Positions 47,219 through 55,870 of a stretch of DNA of 61,709 nucleotides are shown piece after piece. The number at the start of each line of letters is the position of its first letter. Position 1 is the first letter of the stretch. The DNA lies in the NCBI RefSeq assembly GCF_040219335.1, contig NZ_JAVJSQ010000038.1:1-61709 (forward strand), written 5' to 3'. The notes beneath the pieces were generated by a model that was given only the letters and a program-made list of their open reading frames with translations, searched no databases and was not told where the DNA came from. Made by a program: the position numbers and the translations under genes. The stretch is from Gimesia sp. (GTDB lineage Bacteria; Planctomycetota; Planctomycetia; Planctomycetales; Planctomycetaceae).

Positions 47219-47442
47219 TGGCTCGGCATTCAAAATTGAACTGGGAAAGTGCCCGCGGAAAGTGGAAGGTCGAATATCGAATATCGCGGTAAGAAATATC
47301 GCTTCGATGGCGGCCTAGGGAAGAGTGATCGCGAAGCCAAGAGACATGCTGAGTCTGAGTGGAAGTGGCTTAAAGCAGAGCTTGATCACGAGGCCTTCAG
47401 AACTAAGCCCCACAGGCTTGAATACGAAGCAGTAATAGCAGA
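47219..47442 (+). pseudogene. Frameshifted N-terminus of a phage-type integrase-like protein
   Basis: ATG 47219 opens [21 protein letters not shown] and soon hits a stop; the expected continuation [22 protein letters not shown] is found one frame away. A short duplication of CGAATAT near 47270-47283 explains the shift. The run continues to [11 protein letters not shown] and then stops matching where the IS3 fragment begins. The pattern resembles the N-terminal region of planctomycete site-specific recombinases, which is recognition by eye only. It lies about 120 bp from the tRNA-Pro att remnant, the usual place for an integrase. Confidence 0.6.
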
Positions 47443-48048
47443 ATGGAACAGTGTTCTAACCTGGCCCGTACCCGCGTGCATTACGGTTATCGGCGATTGC
47501 ATATCCTGCTTTCGCGAGAGGGTTGGCACGTCAATCACAAGCTGGTGTACCGGCTCTATGTCGAAGAATGCCTGCAAATGCGTCGAAAACGTCCCCGGCG
47601 GAATCCAAGCTGTCAGGTTCGGAAAACACGGCAGCAAGCCAGTCGCACCAATGAGAGTTGGAGCATGGACTTCATGGCCGATCAGCTGTTTAACGGGCAG
47701 CGGTTCCGGCTGTTGACGTTAGTCGATAACTTTAGTCGTGAGAGTCTGGCCATACAGGTGGGAACACGGCTGACTGGAGATGATGTGGTGGCAGCTCTGG
47801 ATCGAGTCAAAGTAACTCTGGATTTCAGTCGACTGGGAAAACCAACCGACAATGCGTATATTGAATCGTTCAATGGGCGAGTTCGCCAGGAGTGTTTAAA
47901 CCAGCATTGGTTTTTAAGCCTGGAAGACGCTCAGGAACAAATCGACTAGTGGCGGCTGGACTACAACGAAAACCGCCCACACAGCTCACTGGGAAATCAG
48001 ACCCCGGTAGAGTTCGCGAAAAATTCATCCCTGGCGCGCCAGGGATGA
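47443..48048 (+). pseudogene. Decayed IS3-family transposase (OrfB) fragment
   Basis: The frame reads [21 protein letters not shown] and then [20 protein letters not shown] and NAYIESFNGRVRQECLN, the order of an IS3/IS407-type integrase core. The middle is missing: after DDVVAALDRVK it jumps to LDFSRLGKPTDNAYIESF, so the second catalytic Asp (DNGPEF region) is deleted. An in-frame TAG at 47947-47949 interrupts the tail, which resumes as WRLDYNENRPHSSLGNQTP to a stop at 48046. The 5' part of OrfB and all of OrfA are gone. It is joined directly to the integrase fragment upstream and cannot transpose. Confidence 0.85.
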
Positions 48049-48052
48049 ATTT
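48021..48052. repeat. 32-bp perfect palindrome
   Basis: Bases 48021-48052 are a perfect palindrome without a loop, centred on GGCGCGCC, with half-site AAATTCATCCCTGGCG. It overlaps the 3' end of the IS3 remnant and marks the junction to the next pseudogene. It may be a scar of element excision or a cruciform-forming site. Confidence 0.9.
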
Positions 48053-48136
48053 ACCTTGGATCTCTAACATTCCAACTGGTACAGAGTTGGGGGCAAGGTC
48101 AATCCTATTGGTAACTCTCATGACAAATGGATCAAG

Positions 48137-48560
48137 TTAAGGGGAGCATGCCAAAGGCAATCGAAAGAGGAGCGACTCGATCGTCCGCTGTTCATCTCGA
48201 CTTCGTTCCTCATCATATGACTGCTGAAGTTGTAAACAGAAATCGACGGCATCCTCCAGGCTTACCAGGAAAGTCGGTTCCTGCTGACCGTCTATGATTA
48301 ATGACTGTTATCCAGGAATATTCTTCTGTAAAATCTGATTCTTTTGATAGATCGCATTTAGACGTTCTTCACCGAGAATCAGCCGAAATTCAGCCAGAGT
48401 GACTTCTGTCTGGCCGATGTAAAAGTATCGGAGGTTAACAGGCTCACTTAACTTATTTGCTGACGCAGTCGACTGCGGCTTTACGGGGCGAATGGTTCCT
48501 GTGGGGCAGTAGCGAAACTTGAGCTCCAGCTTTCCCTGCAAAGACTCAGGTTGATAGCTA
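48137..48560 (-). pseudogene. Formylglycine-generating-enzyme-like pseudogene, cut by an IS
   Basis: On the minus strand the frame reads LRYFYIGQTEVTLAEFRLILGE, then a TAA at 48308-48310, then in the same frame VSLEDAVDFCLQLQQSYDEE and LLFRLP. This order (F-I/L-x-TEVT..., then VSxxDAxxFC, then YRLP) is that of FGE-sulfatase domains, of which sulfatase maturases are one type. The 3' half with the catalytic region is missing beyond RLP. The 5' side stops at an inserted IS; the frame stays open across the target duplication into 50356 and beyond, but coding there is unproven. Whether the parent was a true sulfatase maturase or another FGE-like protein cannot be told. Confidence 0.7.
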
Positions 48561-50349
48561 GTGGGTGTCCCGAAAGTGGGTTCGTACAGAATTTTATGTG
48601 GTAACGCGGCGGTAGTGCTCGTGGAGATTGTCGCTATCGGGTCTCTGCTGGCTGCGTGCGGGTGATTTTGGCGGGGATTTCGACTTCATCAGACAATGCC
48701 GCGCGTATGGTCTTCCCTGGTTTCCCTTTCTCGTATCGATCGCGACTGTCTCAGGCCGCTTTGCGGCGACTGTGAGCGGCGGCCGCGTTTTGATTCTCCC
48801 GGGCGATGAGCATCCGACCGAGCGTGTGCAGGTTTCGCCCCAGAATGCCCAGTTGCAGGTAGCGTTCAAAACCGATCTCCGAACGGTCGCGACATCGCTT
48901 CAGCGCGTTCCCGCTCTGCAACGCTCCGATCATTGATTCCACTCCCGAATGATTCTTCTGAGCCGATCGAAACTCGTTATCGTCCAGTTGAACCGCCTAC
49001 TGCTTGACGCCGGTTCTGGGAAGACACAGATGATCGACAAGCTCAGACATTTCCCTCTGGTTGTCGGGTGAATGGAACCCACGGTCGAACGACAGACGCT
49101 TCACACCGTTTTGAAAGTCATTTTGCAAAGACTTCGTTTCACGGACTGCCACTTGTTTGTCGCCTTCATCGCGTTTCATCAAAATAGCGCGCACAATGAA
49201 GCCAGCGGCATCTTCGAACACCAGAACCTGCCGACCAAACTGCATCGGTTGACCGGCCTTGCCACGTTTGTAAAGCTGAGTATGCGGCTCGAAAATACTG
49301 AAGAGCTTGTCGCTGTTGGCAACTGTTTCGCCGTGGAAGATACGACGCCGGGCCGTGTCCGCGACGCGCTCTGTGCATACGATCAACGCCTGCAGCGTGT
49401 TCGGCCCGAACAGGTCGGCGATCTCCGGCAGCCGCTGGCCGGTGACCAGGCAGAGGTCGCGCGCACGCTGCATCAAGGCGCCCGTTTTTTGCAGGAGTTC
49501 GCGATAAAGCGGCTGGAGTCGCTTTTTGTAGCGGGAGCCTTTCTTTGTCGCGATGCGATTGATGTCTCGATTGAGTTGTTTGATTTTTTTCAAGAGGTGA
49601 GCATACTGACGCCATCCGTTCACGCCGTGTGCTTCGGCCAGCCTCACGCACTGAGGAATGATTTTCTGCAGCCCGTCGTACAGCAAACTGCTTTCCGTGG
49701 GATAATGAATGTTCGTTTCCATCACGAACGAATCGGCCCGCACCTTGTCGATCGCAGCGGGATCAAACGCGTGTCCTGCACTGACGATGGCCTGGTTGAT
49801 GCGTGCAATGGTTTCCGGTCGCAGGAGTCGAATGTTGTTGCGGATGGTTCGCCATTTGAAGGACCTGTCATCACAGTCGCCGACTCCCATGATGCCGCGC
49901 AGCTTGCGGTGATTTTCAGCAAGGTCCTGCAATTGATCGAAGGTGAAGTTGCAGCCCAGTCGCACGGCTGCCAGCACACAGATATGCCAGTATTCCATCC
50001 CCGTTCGACCTGTGTCAGTGTGACTGTCGCTGTTAACGTCGGCGGCAATCCACTGCAGTATTTCATCGATAAGTTTGCGGTCCGAATACAGGAACTGCAG
50101 AGCGCGAAAAATAGGAACGATGCGGTCCCGCGATTCCAGATTTAACGCTACCTGTTCGATCGGAATGCTGTCCAGTCGCAGCTGATTCGAGTATGATTTT
50201 CTCATCATTGGCTCCTCGAAGATTGAATGTGTTGATTCCGTTTTACTGGTCTTTTCAACAAGTGAAACGAATCAATGCTTCATCTTCGAGGAGCGTTCTT
50301 ACAATTTCACGCTATTATTTACGAACCAAAACGCTTTTGGGTCGGACAC
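48561..50349. mobile_element. ISNCY-type insertion sequence with TAGCTA target duplication
   Basis: The segment is flanked by TAGCTA on both sides (48555-48560 and 50350-50355), a plausible 6-bp target duplication. The outer ends share GTGTCC and a GGTTCGTA block (left about 48579-48586; right, as reverse complement, about 50325-50332), giving short imperfect inverted repeats. One transposase gene fills the element on the minus strand. Length is about 1.79 kb. Exact ends are my estimate. It sits inside the FGE-like pseudogene. Confidence 0.7.
48751..50208 (-). pseudogene. ISNCY-family transposase with in-frame stop
   Basis: From ATG 50208 the product runs 403 residues (MMRKSYSNQLRLDSIP..., DSFVMETNIHYPTESSLL, KLFSIFEPHTQLYKRGKAG, SFDRGFHSPDNQ) to a TAG at 48997-48999 after TGVKQ. 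The same frame continues directly with the expected end of the family, HSGVESMIGALQSGNALKRC and GFERYLQLGILGRNLH, stopping at 48751. Full length would be about 485 residues. The glutamate in GVES, the likely third acidic catalytic residue, lies after the stop, so the product is probably inactive unless the codon is read through. The match to the ISNCY/ISDol1 type is by recognised sequence. Confidence 0.85.
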
Positions 50350-50411
50350 TAGCTAAGTCTAATTCTGTAGTAAAATGGTTGAAATAATTTCTCAGAAAAA
50401 GTCGGTGAAGT

Positions 50412-51299
50412 ATGACAGCAGATCAAGTGGATATGAAATGTGCGATAATGCCTGAACGTAGTGGTACTAAATTATTTCAACTACATTCGGTTCGGCGATT
50501 TCTTACGCTCGCGTTCTTAATTCAAATTCTAGCGAATCTACTCATTCTATTCTTTTACTGGGGAGAGGGAATGGATGAGACACTTAATAATCTTCCACAC
50601 GTTGATGAAAAGATAAAAAATAAATTTGTAGAAGATCAGATCTCCCGTGAGTTTCAGAATGGAATACTAACAATTCCCTATCGAATTATGTCACCAGAGA
50701 ACCTGTCAACGGGACGAAAGTACCCTTTAGTTGTTTTTTTACATGGTGCGGGAAGCAGGGGAAGTGACAACTATCAGCAGTTGCAGACCCTGCCCAAACA
50801 GTTGGCAACGCCACTCTGGCGGAAAAAGTATGAATCATATGTTATGGCGCCGCAGTGCCCATCTGAATTCTGGTGGGGGATGTGGCAGGTAACAGATCAA
50901 GTCGCGATACTAATTCAGGAAACGATCCAGTCTCATCCACAGATTGATCCTGACCGTGTTTATCTGATAGGTCTTTCGATGGGAGGGAGCGGTTGCTGGA
51001 GTCTAGCGACACGTCACCCAGATCTCTTCGCTGCCATAGCCTCTTTCTGTGGGCAGGGAAATCCCGAAAATGCTTCCACAATGTCAGCGATTCCCATCTG
51101 GGTGGTACATGGAGATGATGATAGAGTCATCAATGTTTCGTATTCCAGAGAGATGGTTCATGCACTGCAGAAGGTGAATGCTAAAGTTGTCTATCACGAA
51201 CTACCGGGTATTGGTCACAACTGCTGGGAGGAGAGTTATCAGGAACCCAGTCCAATGATGAACTGGATGTTCCAACAGAACCGGTATAAGAGACGTTGA
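50412..51299 (+). CDS. Membrane-anchored esterase (PHB-depolymerase/prolyl-oligopeptidase-like)
   Basis: The 295-residue protein has one N-terminal helix (about 33-54) and an exported alpha/beta hydrolase domain. VVFLHGAGSRGSDN is the oxyanion region, IGLSMGGSG the nucleophile elbow, HGDDDRV the acid and GIGHNCW the histidine, so the triad is complete. Relatives include feruloyl esterase and PHB depolymerase types. It starts 57 bp after the IS target duplication and runs convergent to the glycosyltransferase gene. It resembles the esterase half of the protein at 54418, including ATRHPDLFAA versus VDAHPERFAA. Substrate unknown. Confidence 0.87.
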   Translation: MTADQVDMKCAIMPERSGTKLFQLHSVRRFLTLAFLIQILANLLILFFYWGEGMDETLNNLPHVDEKIKNKFVEDQISREFQNGILTIPYRIMSPENLSTGRKYPLVVFLHGAGSRGSDNYQQLQTLPKQLATPLWRKKYESYVMAPQCPSEFWWGMWQVTDQVAILIQETIQSHPQIDPDRVYLIGLSMGGSGCWSLATRHPDLFAAIASFCGQGNPENASTMSAIPIWVVHGDDDRVINVSYSREMVHALQKVNAKVVYHELPGIGHNCWEESYQEPSPMMNWMFQQNRYKRR

Positions 51300-51341
51300 G
51301 ATTTGATGGGGGGAATCACGTTTCCAGTTTTTTCATGACTA

Positions 51342-53126
51342 TCACCTTAAATCCGATTCTGGTATACGATAGATGTAGATTGAGTACCCAGCTGTATCGA
51401 CCGGTTTATATTTTTGGAAATAGGCAAAACCATTTTTGGGGTATCGCCAGCCGTACCCTTTCATGTAGTTTACACTGATGGCATACCAGCCCGGTGGCGG
51501 TTGGAAATTAGTGCTCTGTTCTTCATTCACGGGAGGCAATAGATAATCCATACCCAGGTCCCGTGGATCAAAATAGCTGTAATAGCACATGTAGAAAGGT
51601 TTTGCCTCAGGGTGGTCCCTAATCCATTGCTTTAAAAAAAGTAAGTCTTGTCCCCAATCGATATTACTGTGGAGCAAGTGCTGATGACCGTTATATGGAC
51701 CTCTAACAAGTTCGTTGAAATAAGCTAGGGAGTGAGGATAGATCCATATACTGCAGCCAAGAGCCCAAGTAAGACTAATACTGGTTACTAAAGCAGCAAT
51801 CTTTTTCTTTTCAATAAACCACAAAGCTGATTGCCCCATCCAGATAAAGGCGAAGGGAAAGATTGGCAACACATAGCGCATGTGATGATTGAAACCGGTC
51901 TGGGAACTGACCAGGATGAGAACGGTCAGTGCTGGAACTGCCAGAACGAAGCCATTCTGCCAGGTTGTCCTGACAGAAGAGCCAAGCCAGCAGGCATGGA
52001 CCATAGTGAGACCAAAGAGAATCCAGTAACCCAAGGGCACTTTGATCGTCAGGGCATATAGATAGTAGTACCACCAGCCCTTGTCGCGAAATTCGCCACG
52101 TAAGTAGGATTCGCGGCCGAAATCTTCGAAGTCCTTTTTCTGCACATCAATCCCTAGCAAGTAATTGCTGGGAAGCGGAACTGGTAGTGCTCCGATCCAG
52201 GAATCCTGGAAACGGTTCTGCCTCTCCGAAATCACTCGCTCCTCTTTGTCTCTCTCAACGTCGGTCAGCGTTTCGCTGACAAACTGGAATGCTTTGAGTT
52301 GAGTGAACGAACCTTCGAAACCGTAGCCCAGATTTAACAGATAGACGCCCAGCAACAGGATCGTTCCCAGTTGCAGGGCCTGTCGGTGCCAGGGAGTGTT
52401 GGGGGAGGTGGCCCTGGTAATGAACCAGACCAGCCAGATCAGTGGCCAGAGTCCAAACAGAATAATCCACGTCGACTTGGTCAGTTCTGCCAGCCCCAGT
52501 ACGACGCCAGCGATGACCATCTGCATCCAGTGGGGGGACTGCAACCATTTCCAGAATGCATAGGTGGCGGCGAGGCCCAACACAGTTGCGCCGCAGTCTG
52601 GGGTAATGCATTGTCCGTGGGCAATGATATTTGGAGAAAAACACCAGAGCGTCAGAGAGAAGACTCCCGCCCAGGAGCCATACAGGTCTTTCGCCCAGCG
52701 GTAGCAGAGATAGCCTCCGAGGAGAGAAAAAGGAATACAGGCCCAGCGGGCTAGCGTCAGGTACCAGATGAACCGAGCGCCGTTCACGTGAATGAACTCT
52801 GGTCCCAGGGTGAAAACCGGGCGAGCTCCGGGCGATTCGTAAAAGCCGCTCCATTCGTATTTCGCATCTGAGAATAGGACGGGCAGGGCAGCCACCATGC
52901 GCACCAGGGGTGGATTGACCCGATAGAGTTCAAATCGAGCAAACTTCCAGTGACTGATACCGGCAACCAGATGGGCGTGTTCATTCAGATTGGGGCTGTG
53001 CTTTGTCGCACTCCAGGCTAACAGGCCCGCGTGTACTGTGAGCAGCAAGGCTACCAGGGCTTTGACGGTGGTCGATGCCGCGGGTTGCGTTTGATCTTCT
53101 GGGTTGTGCATGCTTGTCTGGGGCAT
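51342..53126 (-). CDS. GT39/ArnT-like integral-membrane glycosyltransferase
   Basis: I chose ATG 53126 (MPQTSMHNPEDQ) with GGAGGCAGG about 5-12 bases before it; the LolA-like stop overlaps it by one base (TGATG). The 594-residue protein has ten or more helices. Its first exported loop holds LNEHAHLVAGISHWKF and RVNPPLVRMVAALP, the pattern of dolichyl-phosphate-mannose-type (GT39/GT83) enzymes that use lipid-linked sugars. The last 130 residues form an exported domain (DWGQDLLFLKQWIRDHPEAKPF). It probably transfers sugar to protein or lipid on the outer face of the membrane. It ends the minus-strand run and is translationally linked to the gene before it. Confidence 0.82.
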   Translation of the reverse strand: MPQTSMHNPEDQTQPAASTTVKALVALLLTVHAGLLAWSATKHSPNLNEHAHLVAGISHWKFARFELYRVNPPLVRMVAALPVLFSDAKYEWSGFYESPGARPVFTLGPEFIHVNGARFIWYLTLARWACIPFSLLGGYLCYRWAKDLYGSWAGVFSLTLWCFSPNIIAHGQCITPDCGATVLGLAATYAFWKWLQSPHWMQMVIAGVVLGLAELTKSTWIILFGLWPLIWLVWFITRATSPNTPWHRQALQLGTILLLGVYLLNLGYGFEGSFTQLKAFQFVSETLTDVERDKEERVISERQNRFQDSWIGALPVPLPSNYLLGIDVQKKDFEDFGRESYLRGEFRDKGWWYYYLYALTIKVPLGYWILFGLTMVHACWLGSSVRTTWQNGFVLAVPALTVLILVSSQTGFNHHMRYVLPIFPFAFIWMGQSALWFIEKKKIAALVTSISLTWALGCSIWIYPHSLAYFNELVRGPYNGHQHLLHSNIDWGQDLLFLKQWIRDHPEAKPFYMCYYSYFDPRDLGMDYLLPPVNEEQSTNFQPPPGWYAISVNYMKGYGWRYPKNGFAYFQKYKPVDTAGYSIYIYRIPESDLR

Positions 53127-54415
53127 CAACCTGCCTCCGAACTCTGACTCTGTGTGGAATTTCGTTTCCTGGGGGAGAAACGACGCTTGAGAGATATCAG
53201 TCCGACTGCAGCGAGCAGTACTGCTGAGATCAGTAGCCAGAGAGGCAGGCCGCCTTGATCTGGTCTGCTGAAGTGATTCAACAGGTCCAACTGCGCTGTT
53301 TCATGAACGGCGAGGGGACGCGGCTTTCCGTTTTCCTGTATCAGTGAATTCCGCTTCTGAATTTCATCGATAACATAAGTGCCCGGGGGATAGGTCAGTT
53401 GGAACGCATTCGGATCAATTTGCTCTGGGACTTCGAGTTCGACGTATTCACAATGCACAAATTGCATCGAACGCCTGCGTCCCGGATAATCTTCGAAATG
53501 GCTCTTTAAGATCAGGGTCCAGCTCTCCGGCAGCCAGCCATGCTCGGGTGTATTCTGGTATTGAATATCGACCTGTTCCATGATCTTTCCCTCCCGTAAG
53601 AGAAGATTTCGTAGAATGCTGGCGTCGCGCTGCTGATCCACCCAGCAGCGTCCCGTCATCCCGCAGGGACCTGGATATTCCAGGACGACACAGCTGCGTC
53701 CCCGCAGGCGGGCATCGGTTTGAATAAGCTGAAATGCAGAGGGGGAAATCGGATTTTGTTCCAGACCGAACGGACGCACGGCCAGAAGCCAGGGACGATA
53801 GAGAGACTGTGCCACCCAGGGATGCCGGCCTTCACTAATCTGATCGACTGCTGATAACCGGGTGAAATCGGTGCCACCCGCAGCTGCATGAAAATAGTCT
53901 GTCAGTCGTTTGCCGTCGAAGAGGCTGGTCAGTTGATGCGGCGGTCTCAGTTGCGGATGATCTTCCGTAAAACCCTGTTCTCGTGCGAGCGCAAACGCCT
54001 TGCTGTTATCACTGCCGGAAAGTCCCTTGTGGCGGACTTGCGAATAGCCGGAGAATTCCAGCTGTGCATCCTGATGCAAGCGCGGCGATTCAAAACGAAC
54101 CTTGCCTTCTGAGAGTGAGAGCCGGTGCGGTTCGCTGGAAGTAGAACGGGAGGGACTACTATCGTCTGTTTGATAAGTACTCCAGACGAATTCCGGTTGC
54201 CCGCGATCGATTTCCCAGACGACATTCAAATAGCGGATGGATTTCTGGCGGGTCTGCCAGATCGAGAGGATTTCGGAAAGGATCTGCTTTTGATCGGAAG
54301 TCTCAGCCCCATGTGCCGACTGGCCTAATAGTGCGGCACTACAGGCTGCAAAAGAAAACAGTACCCCCATCATCAGCATGGTTCGTCTTGTTCGCCCGAG
54401 GTCCAGTGCTTGCAT
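53126..54415 (-). CDS. Exported LolA-like protein with C-terminal anchor
   Basis: ATG 54415 is 2 bp past the esterase stop and is preferred over 54451, which lies inside that gene. The 429-residue protein has an N-terminal signal region (LMMGVLFSFAACSAALL), a beta-rich body and a C-terminal helix (about 392-412, LPLWLLISAVLLAAVGLISL) with a basic KRRFSPRKR tail. SIRYLNVVWEIDRG, SCVVLEYPGPCG, CWVDQQRDASILR and a late FQLTYPPGTYVIDE segment match the LolA/DUF2092-like fold of planctomycete exported proteins. It shares this plan with the genes at 58295 and 59421. True LolA carries lipoproteins, but the anchor here argues for another role. Confidence 0.72.
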   Translation of the reverse strand: MQALDLGRTRRTMLMMGVLFSFAACSAALLGQSAHGAETSDQKQILSEILSIWQTRQKSIRYLNVVWEIDRGQPEFVWSTYQTDDSSPSRSTSSEPHRLSLSEGKVRFESPRLHQDAQLEFSGYSQVRHKGLSGSDNSKAFALAREQGFTEDHPQLRPPHQLTSLFDGKRLTDYFHAAAGGTDFTRLSAVDQISEGRHPWVAQSLYRPWLLAVRPFGLEQNPISPSAFQLIQTDARLRGRSCVVLEYPGPCGMTGRCWVDQQRDASILRNLLLREGKIMEQVDIQYQNTPEHGWLPESWTLILKSHFEDYPGRRRSMQFVHCEYVELEVPEQIDPNAFQLTYPPGTYVIDEIQKRNSLIQENGKPRPLAVHETAQLDLLNHFSRPDQGGLPLWLLISAVLLAAVGLISLKRRFSPRKRNSTQSQSSEAG

Positions 54416-54417
54416 GG

Positions 54418-55785
54418 TTATTCCAACTCCCGGATGCGAAAATATCTCCATTCCACACTTCCCGCTGCTTCCGGCAATCCCAGGGACAGAGTTCCATTCA
54501 ATTCCTGAGTCTGCACTGGAGAAAGGGAAAACAGCTCCCAGCCATTGAGAAGTACCTTCATTCCCGAATAGTCCACTTTGATTCGAAGGTCATTCCAGTC
54601 ATCTGGCAGGAGTGCATGTTGGGCCAGGTTGTCAGAATCGGTCAGCCATTGCTCACCAGGCTCATCAATGACCGAACTGCTGCCTGTCTGGGGCAGTACG
54701 ATCTTCATTTTGAAGAATCCAGGATCGTCGTTCTGATCGGCTTTATAGAATTTCAGACAACAACCAGAGCCCCGTTGAATCTTAAATTCAAAGTGCAGTT
54801 CATAGTTTCGGTAGGGGTTTCGAAAAAGGGCATCAGCTTCAGTAGCCGACGCTGTTCCTGCAGAATTAAGTATGCCGCCCCCGGAAAGATTCCAGGCAGG
54901 AGAGGGGAGTTGCCAGTGTTCAGGGGACGTTTCGGGAAAAACCGTTTGAAACTTCGTCTGATTCAAATTCTCCGTACGGTTCTGAGCGAGCAGCCAGCGG
55001 AAGACAGCCGGGCAGCGATTCGTAAAATTCCAGGCATCATGCTTCCACCATTCCTCGGACAGATTCCCGTTCAGCTCAGTAAAATGGGGGCTGAACCCCA
55101 TTTCCAGCAGATCCTGAAACAACTTTCGGTACTGTTGCCCTGAGCGGGTATTATCGCCCCGTACATACACATTCCAGACGGGGGTCTGAGTTTGCACGAC
55201 TCGTTTCATCAGTTCCGGCTCACAGCTGGCCGAAATGGGGACTGTTGCTGCGAAACGCTCCGGATGAGCATCCACAATAGACCAGCTTTGATCGCCTCCC
55301 CGGGAGATTCCTGTCACCGAAATTCGATCTGGATCGATATGATATTCCTCTATCATGAAATCCAGCATTTGATCCACATTTTGAAAAAATGCTTTCTGAC
55401 TGTAAGCAGTGTTCGCAGGTGGTTCCTGAGGAAACAGGACCACAAACGGAAAGTTGCGTTTCGTTTCCCAGATCGCAGGGCCAATCCCGGCAACGAGAGA
55501 CTTTGTGCCATCGGTGCCCCGTTCTCCCGCGCCATGCAGGAACAGGATCAGCGGAGGCTTTGACTCTGGTGGCAGATCAAAGGGGACATAAACAACATAA
55601 TTGTGTGTGACACCTTGATCGTCGGTAAATTCCCGTTTCACAAAGCCCCGTTTTCCGCTGTTCTGAAAGCGTTCCCACTTTTTTGAAAACCAGGTGCTTG
55701 AGGCAGGCTGAAGCAACAGAAGACCTGCATTTATCAATAGTAGAGCCACTAAAATTATGATGACGAGATAAAATCTGCGGAGCAT
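54418..55785 (-). CDS. Esterase fused to a LamG/DUF1080-like domain
   Basis: The 455-residue protein has an N-terminal helix (about 5-27), an alpha/beta hydrolase domain (about 55-275) and a beta-sandwich (about 300-455). LILFLHGAGERGTDG, TGISRGGDQ (nucleophile Ser) and a His in KHDAWN are visible; the acid is less clear (VRGDNTRS). The C-terminal half (NYELHFEFKIQRGSGCCLKFYKADQ, DLRIKVDYSGMKVLLNGWELF) is of the DUF1080/LamG type. It may bind a glycan while the esterase acts on it. AAGAGAAG lies before the ATG, and the LolA-like gene starts 2 bp after its stop. Confidence 0.85.
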   Translation of the reverse strand: MLRRFYLVIIILVALLLINAGLLLLQPASSTWFSKKWERFQNSGKRGFVKREFTDDQGVTHNYVVYVPFDLPPESKPPLILFLHGAGERGTDGTKSLVAGIGPAIWETKRNFPFVVLFPQEPPANTAYSQKAFFQNVDQMLDFMIEEYHIDPDRISVTGISRGGDQSWSIVDAHPERFAATVPISASCEPELMKRVVQTQTPVWNVYVRGDNTRSGQQYRKLFQDLLEMGFSPHFTELNGNLSEEWWKHDAWNFTNRCPAVFRWLLAQNRTENLNQTKFQTVFPETSPEHWQLPSPAWNLSGGGILNSAGTASATEADALFRNPYRNYELHFEFKIQRGSGCCLKFYKADQNDDPGFFKMKIVLPQTGSSSVIDEPGEQWLTDSDNLAQHALLPDDWNDLRIKVDYSGMKVLLNGWELFSLSPVQTQELNGTLSLGLPEAAGSVEWRYFRIRELE

Positions 55786-55870
55786 GGCTTCTCTTAACGT
55801 AAACTTCTATTCGACAGTCTGATTGGAGAAATGAACTTTGGTCAGAGAGAGGATTATATATTCGCTGAAA

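Noticed and set aside
48021..48052. Reading the palindrome as a simple transcription terminator
   Set aside because: It has no loop and no T-run on either side, and it overlaps the end of a transposase frame.
49072..50145. 357-codon plus-strand frame inside the IS
   Set aside because: It is exactly opposite the ISNCY-type transposase, which is recognisable along its whole length; the antisense frame shows no family features.
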